A stretch of DNA of 64,000 nucleotides from the NCBI GenBank assembly GCA_946122785.1, contig CAMGYJ010000010.1, forward strand, positions 33,025,608-33,089,607, given 5' to 3'. The notes beneath the pieces are model-generated. The model did not search any database and was not told where the DNA came from. It saw only the letters and a list, made by a program, of their open reading frames with translations. The DNA comes from Linum tenue. Taxonomy: Eukaryota > Streptophyta > Magnoliopsida > Malpighiales > Linaceae. Within the stretch, counting starts at the first letter, position 1. The number at the start of each line of letters is the position of its first letter. The translations under genes were made by a program, and so were the position numbers. Positions 10,750 through 20,593 of this stretch are shown here, piece by piece.

Positions 10750-11235
10750 GCTCGACTCAACCCAGAAGACTGAGTTCCAGACCCACAAAGTTGACATCAA
10801 GGGCTGTTTTGGAACAGTTTACTTAAGAGAGAAGTCAGTTACTTAGGATGCAAGTTTTGATTGTTAAACGTATTCTTTTTCCTTGTTTGTTTCAGAAGTG
10901 TTACCTTGTTTGTTTAGGATTGTAATTAGGGTTTTGGTTATAAATAGTCACGCTTTGAGTTGTAAGAGGACACGTTGAAGTTTAATCGAATTTACTCCGA
11001 GGAGTTTTTCTAGCTTGCGAGCTTTTGGTTCTTGGTTGTTGGCCGAGGATTGCAGACCTAGAGATCAGGATATTCACTCTTGATCTCGTGGTAGTTCTAC
11101 CTAGATTAGCCTCTTCCCCTTTTGTGTTGAAGTTGCTGATTTAGTTCGTCAAAACCCATCGAGTTCATTCCCAAATTCATCCAATTTTGATTCATCGCCG
11201 CGTGATTCTGAGATAAGCCAATCGGGGGTTCATCA
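10323..11235 (+). repeat. Gypsy-1 3' LTR
   Basis: It has the same length and termini as the 5' LTR. I see about four substitutions between them (for example CGTCGTGTG here against CGTCCTGTG). It is followed by the TATGA duplication and resumed Copia-1 sequence. Confidence 0.93.
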
Positions 11236-11240
11236 TATGA

Positions 11241-13195
11241 CAAGCTCATGAGCCTGATGAATGCTCAAAATAACAAACCTTCTTTCTCTGCTTCTGCCTT
11301 TGTCACCAACAATGGTATACTTGCCACTCCTTCTCTCTCAATTCCTGTCTTGAATGCACTTACAACTCTAAAAAAACCTTGGATTGTTGATACTGGAGCT
11401 TCAGACCACATAGTATGCTCCTTAGAGTACTTAACAAATCCACAGACATTATCCAATGTGTTCATCACTCTCCCTACTGGAGCTCAAATAAAGGCAACTC
11501 ACACTAGCACAACCATTTGCCATGATGCCTTGACTCTATACAATTCCCTGTTTGTTCCCCATTTCACCTTTAATCTCCTCTCTGTGAGCAGACTCGCTTC
11601 CACCACCCCACTAAGATTATCCTTTCAATCTACCACTTGTCTTATACAGGATTTGGAGCAGAAGAGAGTGATTGGTTCTGCTAGCCTTCACAATGACCTC
11701 TATTACCTTCAAGCATCACATCCTCCTAAGTTGATTTCTGCTGCTTCTACATCCACTTTTGATTTGTGGCATTTTAGACTAGGACATGTATCCCACTCTA
11801 AAATTCCCCTTCTCAACCAATTTTGTACCTCCATTACAACACAAAAGGATAAACCATGTGATGTTTGTCATTTTGCCAAGCAAAAACGACTTTCCTTTCC
11901 TGTCAACCAATCTGTAACACAGTCTCCTTTTGAACTCTTACATGTTGACATTTGGGGTCCTAATTCCCTCCCTTCTTATAATGTTTTCAAATATTTTTTA
12001 ACTGTGGATGATGATTTCACCAGAATGACCTGGATCATTCTGCTTCATTTAAAATTAGAAGCAAGACCAAAACTCATTGCATTCTGTAATCAAATGCAAA
12101 GACAATTTCAATCCACCATCAAAACCATTAGGAGTGACCAATGCAAAGAATTTTAGATGGAAGAATTCTTTAATTCAACAGGCGTTCTCCATGAGATGTC
12201 CTGTGTTGAAACCCCACAACAGAACAACAAGGTGGAGAGGAAACGCCCCTTGTTGTTGCTAGAGCCCTCCAATTCCAAGCAAACTTACCTCCTTCTTTCT
12301 GGGGTGACTGTGTCAAACATGCAGTACACCTAATCAATAGAGTTCCCACCCCTGTTCTTTCAAACAAAACCCTTTCCAAATCCTTTACAACAAGCCATCA
12401 GACCTCACTGACTTGAGAGTCTTTGGCTGTTTGTGTTATGCCAGCACCCTGGCCAACCACAGAACCAAGTTCCAACCTAGAGCAAGAAAATCCATTTTCA
12501 TTGGTTACACTCCTGGAATAAAAGGATACAAGCTCTATGACTTATCAACTCATGAAACTTATACCTCCAGAGATGTCATTTTCTACGAATCTCATTTTCC
12601 TTTTCACTCAAATCCTGAACCAGACCCTTCACTCTCTAATCCAGACATTCTATTCCCACTTCCTTCCCTAACTCACCACTGATTCATGACAACACTCCAT
12701 CTACTATACCTGACAACATAGTAACTTCTACATCAACTGAAGGTACTCCCCATCGCTCTTCTCAACTTCAACTCCCTCCTCTACACCTTGTTCAACACCA
12801 CCTCCATCTCCTCCATACAATTCATCTCTTGTATCACCTCCCTCACCCCCCACAACCTCCACCTCCTCCTCTCAGACGTTCTGATAGAACATCCAAACCC
12901 CCCTCCCCATCTAGTCAAGAACTACCACTATTTTCTATCTCAAGGTCCTAGCAGCATCAATGACTCCAATCTGCACTAGATCCAAGACAACAAGTATTCT
13001 CTTTCTTCTATGTTATCCTACAACAATCTTTCACTTTCATACAAAAGATTCTTGTTGAGCATTTCCAGTTACCAAGAACCACAGAATTACAAGGAAGCCT
13101 CCCAGCATGATATCTGGAATTAGGCTATGCAACAGGAAATTCAGGCTTTGATCAAAAACCAAACCTGGGATGTGGTTTCACTACCACCAGGCAAG
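11241..13195 (+). pseudogene. Copia-1 protease and integrase part
   Basis: The 11248-12156 frame has the protease site KPWIVDTGASDHIV, the GAG-pre-integrase motif LWHFRLGHVSHSKI followed by CDVCHFAKQKRLSF, and the start of the integrase core, FELLHVDIWGP. It ends in a stop at the SDQCKEF motif, where intact elements read SDNGxEF. Decayed sequence continues: [20 protein letters not shown] with [18 protein letters not shown] at about 12413, a proline/serine-rich linker, then QALIKNQTWDVV before the reverse transcriptase. The Copia-2 insertion falls in the [14 protein letters not shown] motif. Confidence 0.88.
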
Positions 13196-13200
13196 AAACC

Positions 13201-13506
13201 TGTTGATATGACTTGAATCGGACTATCAGCCGCTACGACTGGTAATCGGGGGTCTCGCTGATTATTTGGGCTCAATGTTATTTGGGTTCAGGTTCTGGGC
13301 CTGTTCTGTAACCGTTTCCTTTGTCAGATTGGATTAGGTTTAGACCCACATGGAGAAGTGCTATAAATACTTCTCATACTCCTCTGTAATCTGTAATCTC
13401 CTTGATATAGTGAAATCGGCTCTCTCTCGCCCGTGGACGTAGCTAACACACATCGTGTTAGTGAACCACGTAAATCGTGTGTCGTGTTTTCGATTCTCGC
13501 TTTCGT
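13201..13506 (+). repeat. Copia-2 5' LTR, 3'-truncated
   Basis: It begins TGTTGATATGACTTG and follows the 3' LTR up to CTCGCTTTCGT, then jumps into gag sequence. The missing end and primer site show a deletion after insertion. It keeps a TATA box at 13362-13369 and, at 13433, the ATG of the gag frame. Confidence 0.88.
13362..13369 (+). promoter_or_regulatory. TATA box in Copia-2 5' LTR
   Basis: TATAAATA lies 71 bases before the ATG at 13433. The same box is at 17568-17575 in the 3' LTR. Confidence 0.7.
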
Positions 13507-14743
13507 GTGGGGGCCGCTGTCTGCGAAACAAAAGAAGGCAGCGGTTCATGACGATGAGTGGAATACCCTGGAGGAGAAGGCCCACTCGACCATCATGCTA
13601 TCGTTGTCTGATGACGTCATCATTGAAGTCGCTGCTGAGAAGACTGCCGCGGGCTTGTGGTTGAAACTAGAGAGTCTGTACATGACTAAGTCTCTAACCA
13701 ACAAGCTGCATCTCAAGCAACGGTTGTTCAGCTTGAGGATGCAAGAAGGTACGCCTTTGAGGGAACATCTCGAACAACTTAACTCTATTTTGCTGGATCT
13801 GCGTAATATAGATGTTCAAGTTGATGACGAGGATGCTGCCCTAATCCTGCTGGTTTCTTTGCCGAGTTCATATGAGAATTTTGTTGATTCTTTTATTGCT
13901 GGTAAAGAAAGCGTGTCGTTGGAGGATGTCAGGTCTGCTCTTCATATGAGAGAGATCAGACATAAGGCGTCCGGATCTGGTACAGGTGGTGAGGCATCGG
14001 GTTTGGCTGTTACAGGTGGAAAGGGAAAGAAGAAATCTGGTAAAGGGAATTCGAACAAGAATTCCAAGGGTCCCGGTCCACAGCCAGGTGATGCTTGTCA
14101 CAACTGTAAGGAAGTGGGGCATTGGAAGTACAACTGTCCCAAGAGAAGAGGGCAACAGAAGAAACAAGGTTCAGTTGCCGTGGCAGAAGTGGACAACAGT
14201 TCTGAAGACGATCTCGCCTTGGCTGTAGATGAGAAGGCACATCGTGGTGATGTGTGGTTTCTGGATACTGCAGCCTCATACCATATGTCTCCGAACAGGG
14301 ATTGCTTCACAACCTACGAGCAGATAGATGGTGGTAACATGGTCATGGCTAATGGAGCTGTCTGCAAGGTTGTTGGAATCGGGTCCATAAAGGTTCGGAC
14401 ACATGATGGTTCGTTCTGTACCGTGAATGATGTCAGACATGTTCCACGAATGACAAAGAACATGATCTCCTTGAGTATACTCGACAGCAAGGGTTTCAGC
14501 TTCAAAGGAAAAGGTGGAGTTGTGTATGTCTGCAAAGGTTCAAGGAAGGTGCTGAAGGGCGTGAAGCGTGGGACCTTGTATGCATTACAAGGGTCTGTGT
14601 TGTCTGGTTCTGCTGCAGTTGCATCATCTCAGGTTCAACAGGAAGATATGACCACTCTCTGGCACATGAGACTGGGGCATATGAGTGAACGGGGGATGCA
14701 AGTTCTATCGAAGAGGGATCTTCTTTGCGGGCACAAGGTGTAG
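13433..14743 (+). CDS. Copia-2 gag-protease
   Basis: The 436-codon frame starts at an ATG inside the LTR, runs through a deletion junction near 13507 into gag (KKAAVHDDEWNTLEEKAHST), and shows the UBN2-type gag core LKQRLFSLRMQEG. A zinc knuckle CHNCKEVGHWKYNC starts at about residue 222. The protease site FLDTAASYHM (about residue 277) has Ala where most have Gly. The GAG-pre-integrase block TTLWHMRLGHMSERGM follows. The frame ends at TAG 14741-14743, and the same frame continues without shift as the pol part from 14747. The true original gag start has been deleted, so the first 25 or so residues are LTR-derived. Confidence 0.88.
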   Translation: MDVANTHRVSEPRKSCVVFSILAFVWGPLSAKQKKAAVHDDEWNTLEEKAHSTIMLSLSDDVIIEVAAEKTAAGLWLKLESLYMTKSLTNKLHLKQRLFSLRMQEGTPLREHLEQLNSILLDLRNIDVQVDDEDAALILLVSLPSSYENFVDSFIAGKESVSLEDVRSALHMREIRHKASGSGTGGEASGLAVTGGKGKKKSGKGNSNKNSKGPGPQPGDACHNCKEVGHWKYNCPKRRGQQKKQGSVAVAEVDNSSEDDLALAVDEKAHRGDVWFLDTAASYHMSPNRDCFTTYEQIDGGNMVMANGAVCKVVGIGSIKVRTHDGSFCTVNDVRHVPRMTKNMISLSILDSKGFSFKGKGGVVYVCKGSRKVLKGVKRGTLYALQGSVLSGSAAVASSQVQQEDMTTLWHMRLGHMSERGMQVLSKRDLLCGHKV

Positions 14744-14746
14744 AAT

Positions 14747-17353
14747 TTGGAATTCTGTGAGCATTGTGTGTTTGGGAAGCTACATCGCAGCAAGTTTCCC
14801 AAGAAGGGTATCCACCGGACGAAGGGGATACTAGATTACCTCCACTGTGACTGTTGGGGTCCTTCACGAGTTGAATCCATTGGAGGCAGCAGGTATTTTC
14901 TGTCTATTATTGATGATTATTCGAGATTTACTTGGATTTTCATGATGAAGCAGAAAAGTGAGGCTTTCACGAAGTTCAAGCAGTGGAAGACATTGGTGGA
15001 GAATCAGACCGGGAAGAAGATCAAGAAGCTGCGAACGGACAATGGTCTGGAGTTCTGTAATTCTGAGTTCAACGAATTCTGCAAGGATGAAGGGATTGCC
15101 CGTCATCGGACTGTTAGAGATACACCCCAGCAGAATGGCGTTGCAGAAAGGATGAACCAGACATTGTTGGAGAGAGCACGATGCATGCTCTCTAATGCTG
15201 GACTAGAGAGAAGATTATGGGCAGAAGCAGTGAACATGGCGTGCTTCCTGATCAACCGTGGACCACACACAGGTATCGAGTGTAAGACTCCTTATGAAGT
15301 GTGGTATGGTAAGCCTGCTGATTACTCTTCACTGAAAGTTTTTGGGTGTCCTGTTTATTATCACGTGGATGAGGGTAAACTAAACCCAAGGGCAAAGAAG
15401 GGTGTATTTGTGGGTTACGGAGATGGAGTTAAGGGATTTCGAGTCTGGTCACCTTCTGAGCATCGATTTATACTTAGTAGAAATGTGATATTTGATGAGA
15501 AGTCTATGTTTAACCCCATGTTGAAGGTTACTGTTGCTGAAGGTAGCAGGAATGTTGATAAGAAGGTGGAGCTGCAAACTCTCAATGAAAGTGAGTTTGA
15601 GCACCAAGGTGGAGAAGATCAACATGATGAGGATGTCTCTGCAGAGCCAGAAACTTCAGAGTCCAGTGCACGAGCTCAACAGTCTATTGCTTCCGGTAGA
15701 CCAAAGAGAGCGACTGCAGGAGTACCTCCACAGAGGTATGGCTTCGAGGACATGGTGGCGTATTCATTTCAGGTTGCTGAGGAAGTGGATGCAGGAGAGC
15801 CACAGTCCTATAGAGAAGCAGTTTCGGGTGGTGAAGCTGATCAGTGGCTTGCCGCAATGGGAGATGAGATGGAATCCCATGACAGGAATCAGACTTGGGA
15901 GCTAGTCAAACGACCACAGGGAAGGAAGATTGTTACAAACAAGTGGATCTACAAGAAGAAGGAAGGAATCACTTCTAAAGAGGGCATGAAATTTAAAGCT
16001 CGGGTGGTTGCACGAGGCTTCTCGCAGAGGGAAGGAGTTGACTACAATGAGATTTTCTCACCAGTGGTCAGACATACTTCGATCAGAGTGCTACTAGCAA
16101 TAGTGGCACATTATGACTTGGAGCTCGAGCAGCTAGACGTGAAGACAGCTTTCCTACATGGAGAGTTGGAAGAAGAAATTTACATGACTCAGCCAGAAGG
16201 ATTCGAGGTTCCGGGAAAAGAAGGCTATGTTTGTAAGCTGAAGAAGTCCTTGTATGGACTTAAGCAATCTCCGAGGCAGTGGTACAAGAGATTTGACAGT
16301 TACATGCTTGAGCTGGGCTACAACAGAAGTCCATATGATTGTTGTGTATATCACAGCAAGGCAGAGGATGGTTCGATGATATATCTAGTTCTGTATGTGG
16401 ATGATATGCTCATAGCTGCAACGTCAAAGTCTGATATCCAGAAGTTAAAGGGGCTTCTCAGTGGTGAGTTTGAGATGAAGGATTTGGGAGCTGCTCAGAA
16501 GATCTTGGGTATGGAGATTTACAGGGACAGGTCGAAGAAGAAGCTTTTCTTGTCACAGAAGAGCTACATCCAGAAGATATTATCGAGGTTTGGCATGTCT
16601 TCAGCAAAGCCCTTAAATACTCCTAGTGCTTCAAATGTTCATCTATCCTCAGCTTATGCACCGCAGTCAGAGGCTGAGAAGGAGTACATGTCGAGAGTCC
16701 CATATGCTAGTGCAGTAGGTAGCTTGATGTACGCTATGGTATGCACTAGACCTGATCTTGCACATGTTGTTAGTGTTGTCAGCAGGTTTATGATACAACC
16801 TGGGAAGGAGCATTGGCAGGCTGTGAAGAGGATCTTCCGGTACCTTAAGGGTACACCTGATGTGGGGATTAGCTTCGGAAGTGATACAGAGTGCTTGGTG
16901 TCTGGGTATTCTGACTCGGACTATGCTAGAGATGTTGACACGAAGAGATCGATGACCGGTTATGTATTCACTCTTGGGAGTTCTTTAGTGAGCTGGAAGG
17001 CAACTTTGCAGTCGGCGGTGACATTGTCTACTACTGAGGCAGAGTATATGGCGTTGACAGAAGCTACTAAGGAGGGAATATGGTTGAAGGGACTGGTTGG
17101 TGATCTGGGTCTACATCATGATCAGGCAGTGGTGTATTGCGACAGTTTGAGTGCAATATGCTTGGCCAAGGATCAAGTCCACCATGAAAGGACTAAGCAC
17201 ATCGATGTGAGGTATCATTTCTTGAGGACAGAGAAGAGGATTAAGGTGAAGAAGGTTGGCACCGCGGATAATCCTGCTGATATGTTCACGAAGCCGGTTC
17301 CACATGGCAAGTTCCAACACTGCTTGGACTTGCTGAATGTCTTGAGTGGGTGA
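14747..17353 (+). CDS. Copia-2 integrase, reverse transcriptase and RNase H
   Basis: An 868-codon frame continues the gag frame after one TAG. It starts with the zinc-binding end [15 protein letters not shown], then the integrase core with its catalytic acids in [17 protein letters not shown] and the downstream [10 protein letters not shown]. The reverse transcriptase runs from about residue 390 ([10 protein letters not shown]) with [13 protein letters not shown] and the catalytic box [10 protein letters not shown] near residue 550. RNase H follows with [17 protein letters not shown] and ADMFTKPV. All catalytic motifs are intact; only the single stop separates it from gag-protease. The methionine at 14747 is simply the first after the stop, not a natural start. 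Confidence 0.92.
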   Translation: MEFCEHCVFGKLHRSKFPKKGIHRTKGILDYLHCDCWGPSRVESIGGSRYFLSIIDDYSRFTWIFMMKQKSEAFTKFKQWKTLVENQTGKKIKKLRTDNGLEFCNSEFNEFCKDEGIARHRTVRDTPQQNGVAERMNQTLLERARCMLSNAGLERRLWAEAVNMACFLINRGPHTGIECKTPYEVWYGKPADYSSLKVFGCPVYYHVDEGKLNPRAKKGVFVGYGDGVKGFRVWSPSEHRFILSRNVIFDEKSMFNPMLKVTVAEGSRNVDKKVELQTLNESEFEHQGGEDQHDEDVSAEPETSESSARAQQSIASGRPKRATAGVPPQRYGFEDMVAYSFQVAEEVDAGEPQSYREAVSGGEADQWLAAMGDEMESHDRNQTWELVKRPQGRKIVTNKWIYKKKEGITSKEGMKFKARVVARGFSQREGVDYNEIFSPVVRHTSIRVLLAIVAHYDLELEQLDVKTAFLHGELEEEIYMTQPEGFEVPGKEGYVCKLKKSLYGLKQSPRQWYKRFDSYMLELGYNRSPYDCCVYHSKAEDGSMIYLVLYVDDMLIAATSKSDIQKLKGLLSGEFEMKDLGAAQKILGMEIYRDRSKKKLFLSQKSYIQKILSRFGMSSAKPLNTPSASNVHLSSAYAPQSEAEKEYMSRVPYASAVGSLMYAMVCTRPDLAHVVSVVSRFMIQPGKEHWQAVKRIFRYLKGTPDVGISFGSDTECLVSGYSDSDYARDVDTKRSMTGYVFTLGSSLVSWKATLQSAVTLSTTEAEYMALTEATKEGIWLKGLVGDLGLHHDQAVVYCDSLSAICLAKDQVHHERTKHIDVRYHFLRTEKRIKVKKVGTADNPADMFTKPVPHGKFQHCLDLLNVLSG

Positions 17354-17437
17354 CTCCGCCCTACGGGGGCATTGATGGCGGGAGAGAGAGAAGGAGCAGA
17401 GTACATCAGAGATTTCAGAGGAAGAGGATTCAAGTCA

Positions 17438-17448
17438 AGGTGGAGATT
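17438..17448 (+). other. Copia-2 polypurine tract
   Basis: AAGGTGGAGAT lies immediately before the 3' LTR, the expected plus-strand primer site. Confidence 0.75.
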
Positions 17449-17768
17449 TGTTGATATGACTTGAATCGGACTATCAGCTGCTACGACTGGTAATCGGGTT
17501 CTGGGCCTGGTCTGTAACCGTTTCCTTTGTCAGATTGGATTAGGTTTAGACCCACATGGAGAAGTGCTATAAATACTTCTCATACTCCTCTGTAATTTGT
17601 AATCTCCTTGATATAGTGAAATCGGCTCTCTCTCGCCCGTGGACGTAGCTAACACACATCGTGTTAGTGAACCACGTAAATCGTGTGTCGTGTTTTCGAT
17701 TCTCGCTTTCGTATTCTTGATTTGTCGATTCCAGCGATTTCCCGATCCGTAGCAGCGCGTTTATAACA
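17449..17768 (+). repeat. Copia-2 3' LTR
   Basis: This 320 bp repeat begins TGTTGATATGACTTG and ends GCGCGTTTATAACA. It retains the last 55 bases lost from the 5' copy but lacks about 40 bp present there at 13249-13290. It is followed by the AAACC duplication. Confidence 0.9.
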
Positions 17769-17773
17769 AAACC

Positions 17774-18675
17774 AATTGGCAACAAATGGATTTACAAGGA
17801 CAAGTTCCTTTCCGAAGATTCCCTAGAAAGATACAAAGCAAGATTGGTTGCAAAAGGCAACACACAACAAGAAGGTATTGACTTGCAAGACACGTTTGCT
17901 CCAGTCATCAAAATGACCACTGTCAGGACTTTTCTTGCTATTGCAGCCCTGAGGAACTGGCATATCCACCAACTAGATGTGGATAATGGCATTTCTTAAT
18001 GGTGAATTACAGGAAGAGGTCTACATGACTCCCCCTCAAGGTTTTACTCCTCCTCCAGGCATATAAAATCCTGTTTGTCGACTCAAAAAATCACTTTATG
18101 GTCTCAAACAGGCTTCCGGACAATGGTTCTCCAAACTTACAGACAAGCTTCATCAAATTGGCTACAAACAAAGCAAAGCAGATCATTCACTATTCTTCAA
18201 TGCACATCATCTACCTACACCTGCATTCTCATCTATGTGGATGATCTTGTTTTAGGGGGCAATGATTTATCAGAAATTCAAGCATTAAAAGAGCTGTTAC
18301 ACAGAGAATTCATCATCAAAGATCTTGGCAATTTGAGATATTTTTTAGGTATTGAAGTTACAAGGAACAATTCTGGGATTCATCTCTCACAAAAAAAGTA
18401 CACATTGGAAATTCTGGAAGAAGCCAATATCATTGATTCGAAGGCTGTTACTACACCAATGGACTACAAGTTACATCTCAGCAATGATGTGGGCAATCCA
18501 TACGAGGAACAATACAGAACATTAGTGGGAAAACTAATCTACTTCACAACCACTCGCCCAGACATTAGCTTTGCTACACAGCAGCTAAGCCAGTTCATGA
18601 CTTCTCCATCTACAATCCACTACAAGGCTGTTCTAAGGGTTCTGAGATATCTCAAAACTGCTCCAGCATCAGGTC
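17774..18675 (+). pseudogene. Copia-1 reverse transcriptase part
   Basis: The sequence resumes [16 protein letters not shown] and continues VARKGN-type motifs ([20 protein letters not shown]) and HIHQLDV, then breaks through stops and frameshifts near 17990-18080. The frame 18075-18731 carries [13 protein letters not shown] and IKDLGNLRYFLGIEV, then LVGKLIYFTTTRPDI and LRVLRYLKTAPASG. There the homology ends, before RNase H. What follows in the same frame is P450 exon sequence. Confidence 0.88.
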
Positions 18676-18779
18676 TCTCAAAACTGAGGAGAGGGGAAAC
18701 TAAGGGAAAGTGGCGACGACAACAACGTTAGCAAATAGGCGAAAGACCTTTTGCAAATTCTACTAGACCTCAACAACGT
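18676..18779 (+). pseudogene. CYP706-type P450 pseudogene, 3' part of exon 1
   Basis: About 100 bases correspond to the region of the intact gene around residues 270-300. The match GAAAGACCTTTTGCAAATTC followed by TACTAGACCTCAACAAC aligns with the DLLQVLLDLNN segment at about 22800-22835 on the other strand. It also aligns upstream across the EERRKLGEG segment, with small indels. This joins to the 5' part at 5946-6236: same strand, correct order, with roughly 700 bp of exon missing between them. Homology ends abruptly at LDLNN. Confidence 0.82.
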
Positions 18780-18916
18780 CTTCTCCAAGATGTGGCCGAT
18801 CGGCGCCAATCTGGGCGAAATGAAGCGCCACGCCGCTTCTTTTTTATGCAAACACGGGATCACCAATGTCAAATGCTTAAGGTACACCTCCCAATTCCCA
18901 AGTGAAGGAATGCTCC
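18780..18916 (+). pseudogene. Unidentified exon-like fragment with splice donor
   Basis: An open stretch reads KMWPIGANLGEMKRHAASFL and KHGITNVKCLRYTSQFPSEG, and ends at CTCC|GTAAGT, a good donor site (GT at 18917). Base composition here is GC-richer than the flanks. I do not recognise the family. It directly abuts the P450 remnant, so at least two gene pieces were joined here. Confidence 0.45.
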
Positions 18917-19345
18917 GTAAGTCCTCTTCCTCCGTTTTACCCTTCCTTTGTTCTTGGCAAAAATCAACTTTTGGGTATCATTCTTTTGCTTGACTATGAT
19001 ATGATATTATAGGGTGTTTTCGTGATTATTCAAGCGAGGTACGCAGAATTGGGCGATTAATTCGGTTCTTATCTTATAGTCTATCTTTTTTAATCTGATC
19101 TCCTGAATGCTCTATTCATGAGCGTTCAGTTCTGGGTTTTGTTTGTATTGCATGTTGGATATGAGAATTAGGGAATTATTCAAGTTTGTGGTTTCTATCT
19201 TCCTAACCCCTTGTTTTGCATATCTCCAAGCTTCTCGTTCCTCTCTTCATGCTCCGAGTTTCTTTACTCAATTGTTTACTGTAAATTAGACTTCCTTTCT
19301 TGTTTCATTTTTCGCTCTGTGTTTATGAAGGCTGAAGGTCACTAG
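18917..19345 (+). other. Intron-like T-rich sequence
   Basis: T-rich DNA with no open frame follows the donor-like GTAAGT. It continues across the hAT insertion until the AG at 20075-20076. No other feature is seen. Confidence 0.4.
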
Positions 19346-20028
19346 TAGGGTTGGAAATCGGTACGGTATTGGTATCCCAATACCAAATACTGAAATCTCG
19401 AATACCGAATTACATCCTAAATTAAATCGCAATCCCTAAATAATTTTGGTATCTCAATCCCAATCCCTAAATATTTCGGTATCCCAATCGGTAATTCGGT
19501 ATCCCAATCGGTATTATCGAATAAGAAATTAATTACCTTTGCAATTAATAATTAAATATATAAATTAGATTTGATTGTTTAATATTTGACAAAGAGACTA
19601 AGCAAAGAGTCTTGAGTTTTGCTAGAGCTACGATATGGATAAGGAGAATGGAGGAGAGGTGACATGTCAAGTTTTTGTCATTGGCAATCTTTAATTTGAT
19701 GAATTGGAGGTTGTGAGAAGACTAATACTAGTGTTTGTTTTTTGGTATTATGAAAATAACAATATATTGGTGGTTGAGGGTCGTGTAGTAGTGAATGAGA
19801 GAGTTTAGCTGAGACCATAAAAATACACATTATCTTATATTTCGGTATTGTTCGGTATTTCGATAAATACCGATCCCAATCCTGTAATCCCTAATATCGA
19901 ATAACAATGAAATCGAATCCTAATCTCAATCCCAAGAAATAATACGTGTATTCGGTAATACCAAATATAGACAAATTCGGTACAGTATTCGGTATATCCC
20001 AAATACTGGTACCAAACTTCCAGCCCTA
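19346..20028. mobile_element. hAT-type MITE, 683 bp
   Basis: The left end TAGGGTTGGAAATCGG and the inverted right end TAGGGCTGGAAGTTTGG match. The element is flanked by a perfect 8 bp duplication, GTCACTAG, at 19338-19345 and 20029-20036, the length typical of hAT. Subterminal DNA is full of short GGTAT/ATACC motifs of both orientations. No transposase is encoded. A diverged relative lies at 21031-21700. Confidence 0.92.
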
Positions 20029-20076
20029 GTCACTAGGATGGCCGGTGTCTGGATTGAAAACGAGAATATCCGACAG

Positions 20077-20593
20077 GGATGCTCCGCAAGTCGTTCGACT
20101 ACAATGAAGCAATTTACCATGTAAGGAAGTGGTTAAGTACCATACACGGGCCTGTATAAGATCCAGCATAACCTTCTCCCAACAACTCGAGTTATTGGGA
20201 CCAACTGGTTTATGACATGGTATCAGAGCTGGTTGTCCTTGAGGTCACGTGTTCAAGTCCTCACGACCCCCAATATTAATCGTTGTCTTTCAAGCACATG
20301 GTATGGCGGGCCTGTGCAAACTTCAAGCCCATGAGTCGGTTTTCGTTTGAGGGGGCGTGTAAGGAAGTGGTTAAGTACCATACACGGGCCTGTATAAGAT
20401 CCAGCATAACCTTCTCCCAACAACTCGAGTTATTGGGACCAACTGGTTTATGACATACCAGGCATTGAAAGACGACAAAGAAGAAGTGGTCATAGATATG
20501 GATTGGATGGAGTCGATGGTGCATCCAGATCTGATGTTAAACTACGAGTTGTGGATGAACAACGATGAATGTGGTACAAGGTGCAACGAGTAG
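20077..20593 (+). pseudogene. Vacuolar-sorting-receptor-like exon, disrupted
   Basis: After an acceptor-like CGACAG, the frame starts GMLRKSFDYNEAIYQA. It is interrupted by the TRIM at 20120-20455 and, once that is removed, continues in frame to a TAG at 20591-20593. The joined sequence contains DMDWMESMVHPD and NYELWMNNDECGTRCNE. These match the pattern LDW.ES..HPD..V.YELW.NSNDECG..CD that I know from plant vacuolar sorting receptors, after the protease-associated domain. It is a single exon piece with a premature stop and no neighbouring receptor exons, so it is a pseudogene fragment. The family call rests on memory of conserved motifs. Confidence 0.7.
20120..20455 (+). mobile_element. TRIM (miniature LTR retrotransposon), 336 bp
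   Basis: Two 98 bp direct repeats, 20120-20217 and 20358-20455, appear identical. They begin TGTAAGGAAGTGG and end GGTTTATGACA. The first is followed directly by the tRNA-Met primer site TGGTATCAGAGC (20218-20229). The second is preceded by the purine tract TTTGAGGGGGCG (20346-20357). A 5 bp duplication TACCA flanks the whole (20115-20119, 20456-20460). The 140 bp interior encodes nothing. It matches all the hallmarks of a terminal-repeat retrotransposon in miniature and is young, judging by the identical repeats. Confidence 0.95.

Larger units (their letters stand above)
6832..11235 (+). mobile_element. Gypsy-1, gag-protease-only LTR retrotransposon
   Basis: Two 913 bp direct repeats (6832-7744 and 10323-11235) flank an internal region of 2.6 kb, with TATGA target duplications at 6827-6831 and 11236-11240. 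By eye the LTRs differ at about four positions, so the insertion is recent relative to its host Copia-1. The internal region has a tRNA-Met primer site, a gag-zinc knuckle-protease frame and a polypurine tract. There is no reverse transcriptase, RNase H or integrase. It must therefore depend on another Gypsy element for replication. Confidence 0.93.
13201..17768 (+). mobile_element. Copia-2, nearly complete Copia (Tork/Tnt1-like) element
   Basis: LTR-related ends at 13201-13506 and 17449-17768 enclose a full set of Copia domains in one frame, interrupted by a single TAG. The flanks read AAACC at 13196-13200 and 17769-17773. Removing the element restores the Copia-1 motif [13 protein letters not shown] exactly. 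The left end has lost the last 55 bases of its LTR together with the primer site and the start of gag, so it could not replicate by itself. The 3' LTR has its own internal deletion of about 40 bp near 17498. The Tork/Tnt1 assignment is my inference from the motifs. Confidence 0.9.
6237..18675 (+). mobile_element. Copia-1, LTR-less decayed Copia retrotransposon, host of two nested elements
   Basis: A plus-strand Copia element lies inside the P450 pseudogene in three pieces: 6237-6831, 11241-13200 and 17774-18675. Order across the pieces is primer-binding site, gag, protease, integrase, reverse transcriptase, as expected of Copia. Gypsy-1 and Copia-2 fill the two gaps, each with a clean 5 bp target duplication, and the Copia-1 sequence joins perfectly when they are removed. 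No LTR is visible at either end. The 3' part ends within the reverse transcriptase, immediately against P450 exon sequence. The element was therefore truncated at both ends, or arrived by a rearrangement that also deleted about 700 bp of P450 exon. Confidence 0.85.
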
